This document shows positions 63,101 to 64,000 of a DNA stretch of 64,000 nucleotides, one piece after another. The DNA lies in the NCBI GenBank assembly GCA_037833965.1, contig AP031352.1, forward strand, positions 27,716,501 to 27,780,500, read 5' to 3'. How positions within the stretch are numbered: the first letter of the stretch is position 1; each line of letters opens with the position of its first letter. The stretch comes from Marchantia polymorpha subsp. ruderalis. Its lineage: Eukaryota > Streptophyta > Marchantiopsida > Marchantiales > Marchantiaceae. The notes below the pieces were generated by a model. It searched no databases and was not told where the DNA came from. It was given only the letters and a program-made list of their open reading frames with translations. Made by a program: the position numbers and the translations under genes.

Positions 63101-64000
63101 CAGCAGAATTGCTTCTGAGGGTCTCATTGGCAGTTACATCCATGACTCCCGAATTGGTGTTCTCGTCGAAGTGAACTGCGAGACTGATTTCGTGGCGAGA
63201 GGACCAGTGTTCAAGCAGCTGGTTAGCGACATTGGAATGCAAGTGGTTGCCTGCCCACAGGTCAAGTACGTCGCCGTCGAGGATATTCCTGCAGAGATTG
63301 TGAACAAGGAGACGGAGCTCGAGATGCAGAGAGAGGATCTGGTTAACAAACCCGAAGCTGTGCGGGCCAAGATTGTAGAGGGAAGAGTGTCCAAGAGAAT
63401 GAATGAGTCCGTGCTGCTTGAGCAGCCATACATTCGTGATGATTCCATCCTGGTGAAGGACTTGGTCAAGCAGACAGTTGCTACTGTGGGAGAGAACATT
63501 AAAGTTCGCAGGTTCGAACGGTACACTTTGGGCGAGGGTCTGGACAAGAAGAGCGAAGACTTTGCTGCCGAGGTCGCTGCTCAAACTGCCCAAACAGTTG
63601 AAGCTCCCAAGGTAGAAGAGAAACCAGCAAAAGTTGATTCTGTTGAGGAAGCCTCACCCAAAGTGGCAGTGTCTGCAGGAGCTGTTGAGGAAGCCTCACC
63701 CAAAGTGGCAGTGTCTGCAGGAGCAGTCAAGGAGCTGAGAAATTCAACCGGAGCGGGAATGATGGACTGCAAGAAGGCCCTTGCAGCCACTGGAAATGAT
63801 ATGGAGAAGGCCGTGGAATTTTTGCGCAAGAAAGGCCTCGCCAGTGCCGACAAGAAGGCAAGCCGTCTGGCCTCAGAAGGTCTGGTTGGGAGCTATGTTC
63901 ACAACGGAGTCATTGGAGTGATGGTGGAGATTAACTGTGAGACTGACTTTGTAGCCAGGTCCGAGAAGTTCAAGGAGCTTGTCAACAATGTTGCCATGCA
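60177..64000 (+). CDS. Plastid EF-Ts polyprotein (S1-S1-repeat-EFTs-EFTs), 3' end outside window
   Basis: EF-Ts recharges EF-Tu with GTP in plastid translation. In green algae and plants one gene encodes a precursor with S1 domains that yields both EF-Ts and an S1-bearing ribosome-associated protein. Open from the ATG at 60177 to the window edge, at least 1,274 codons. Residues 1-75 ([16 protein letters not shown], many Ser/Arg) look like a transit peptide. S1 domain one is at about 154-228 and two at 284-354. An acidic linker leads into twenty 21-residue repeats (482-901). EF-Ts one spans 926-1121, with signature [16 protein letters not shown] and NCETDFVAR (Asp1004). EF-Ts two begins about 1178 and repeats both signatures (Asp1257) before the edge. 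No intron is needed within this coding part. Related to Arabidopsis EMB2726 and Chlamydomonas PETs; the repeat tract makes it much longer than I would expect. Confidence 0.95.
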   Translation, partial: MSPAALLCPSGTVQSLCQTTASASKIWQAKRSVSSGSGLRRASAESQIEGASLKSSLPSSVYESRRRVGVRHVARSGSSRRVFTAAVEGSVAVEEPSTEAEVVETPESTTTEAVAEPEQDSTPAAAPQRRGGKSKPRGNARSKREDATVPVEALVQGAVFTGKVTTIQPFGAFVNFGAFTDGLVHISKLSSGYVSNVGDIVSVGQEVQVTVIDVDNTAGRIALSMAEKEERTEGSGRQGGEVGGDKSRLQEGNGGRPVNKGKSAGRGNQSNRRDEPKKPQTKLVKGQVVEGTVKNTARGGVYVILPEEEEAFLKYSEVPGGENMAPESGLQAGQKITATVLRIDRGKITLSMKPVVDIKSVNSSINKGAGGGATNPFEIAFRAMDLIPEPVVEPPVEETVEEAPAAETEQSNTAAVADVAEEITEDMESVQINEKSEQVAPIVDDPTPAPPAAELSEETKPEEVPAEVTAEVPAPEIVEEEVEEVVETPAAEAAVSAPVEESAEEITETPAAEAAIPSPVEEKAEEVVEAPPAEAAIGAPAEEKVEEVTETPAAEAAIPAPVEEKVEEVVETPAAEAAIPSPVEEKAEEVVATPAAEAAIPAAAEEVKVEEVVETPAAEAAIPAAAEEEKVEEVVETPAAETAIPSPVEEKVEEVIETPAVEAAIPASVEEKVEDVVETPAAEAAIPAPVEEKVEEVIETPAAEASIPEAVEEKVEEVTETPAAEAAIPEAVEEKVEEVIETPAAAAAIPAPVEEKVEEVIDTPVAEAAIPTPVEEKVEEVIETPAAEAAIPAPVEEKVEEVVEPPAAEAATPAPVEEKVEELVQTPEAAIPEAVEEKVEEVVETPAAEAAIPSPVEEKVEEAVETPAAEAVIPETVEEKVEEVTETPAVEAASPAPVEEQTKELEAPKQEVTASAAAVEEKKGGISAALVKKLRDETGAGMMDCKKALTECKGDFDSARDALRKKGLASADKKASRIASEGLIGSYIHDSRIGVLVEVNCETDFVARGPVFKQLVSDIGMQVVACPQVKYVAVEDIPAEIVNKETELEMQREDLVNKPEAVRAKIVEGRVSKRMNESVLLEQPYIRDDSILVKDLVKQTVATVGENIKVRRFERYTLGEGLDKKSEDFAAEVAAQTAQTVEAPKVEEKPAKVDSVEEASPKVAVSAGAVEEASPKVAVSAGAVKELRNSTGAGMMDCKKALAATGNDMEKAVEFLRKKGLASADKKASRLASEGLVGSYVHNGVIGVMVEINCETDFVARSEKFKELVNNVAM
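61620..62879 (+). repeat. Twenty tandem 63-bp repeats coding a 21-residue acidic unit
   Basis: Exactly 1,260 bp, in frame. The consensus unit reads VEEVVETP, then [13 protein letters not shown]. Seventeen units are 21 residues; units 6 and 7 have one extra and unit 17 lacks two. Variable positions are mainly unit residues 5 and 16-17 (V/I/T; A/S/E then P/A). The tract links the second S1 domain to the first EF-Ts domain. Its high Glu, Ala, Pro and Val content suggests an extended, disordered acidic linker. Similarity between units at the base level suggests recent expansion or homogenisation. Confidence 0.95.
63642..63725 (+). repeat. 42-bp tandem duplication between the EF-Ts domains
   Basis: Two in-frame copies, 63642-63683 and 63684-63725, differing only at the last codon (GCT or GCA). 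Each encodes [14 protein letters not shown]. Lies directly before the second EF-Ts domain, lengthening the linker by 14 residues. Confidence 0.93.

Noticed and set aside
61079..63127. 682-codon Ser/Thr/Ala-rich antisense frame
   Set aside because: Mirror image of the 21-residue repeats of the EF-Ts gene. The sense frame carries S1 and EF-Ts domains on both sides of the tract.

Overview
The window looks like nuclear DNA of a land plant, most plausibly a bryophyte (a liverwort such as Marchantia is my guess, at low confidence). The evidence is a spliced plant-type alpha-tubulin gene, a plastid-type phospholipase A1, a plastid EF-Ts polyprotein (S1-S1-repeat-EFTs-EFTs), Copia and chromodomain Gypsy retrotransposons primed by initiator tRNA-Met, and a plant mariner-like transposase. 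Coding sequence is GC-rich by eye and is set in very AT-rich spacers. Nothing bacterial, such as operons, CRISPR arrays or rRNA, was seen.

Only three host genes can be supported. (1) An intronless class-3 lipase / DAD1-like phospholipase A1 with an N-terminal plastid-targeting-like segment, 16256-18043 (+). (2) A three-exon alpha-tubulin gene, 29535-31159 (-), intact at 451 codons. (3) The 5' part of a plastid EF-Ts polyprotein gene, 60177 to beyond 64000 (+), open for 1,274 codons to the window edge. It carries two S1 domains, twenty copies of a 21-residue acidic Ala/Pro/Val repeat, one full EF-Ts domain and most of a second. No functional link between the three is visible.

The rest is mobile-element debris and AT-rich spacer. 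8018-14326 is a complete but dead Copia element on the minus strand, with two LTRs, PBS, PPT and a 5-bp target duplication. 36.9-40.5 kb (-) and 51.7-54.9 kb (+) hold two decayed, oppositely oriented copies of one roughly 3.2-kb unit encoding an intronless protein of about 860 codons: an N-terminal globular region, a charged linker and a long coiled coil. I cannot assign its function, and it is the best candidate here for something undescribed. The minus copy is split by a solo Gypsy LTR with a perfect target duplication. The plus copy sits inside an older Gypsy fragment. Between them lie a mariner-like transposase pseudogene (42.2-43.2 kb), a scrambled junction with a 37-bp inverted repeat, a Copia remnant (43.25-45.1 kb) and a 3'-truncated chromodomain Gypsy element with an intact 5' LTR (about 45.14-50.68 kb). 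55.2-57 kb holds fragments of another Gypsy element and LTR-like sequence.

The long AT-rich stretches (1-3.8, 5.1-8.0, 18.4-29.3, 32-36.2 and 40.5-42 kb) contain no gene I can support, only microsatellites and small palindromes.
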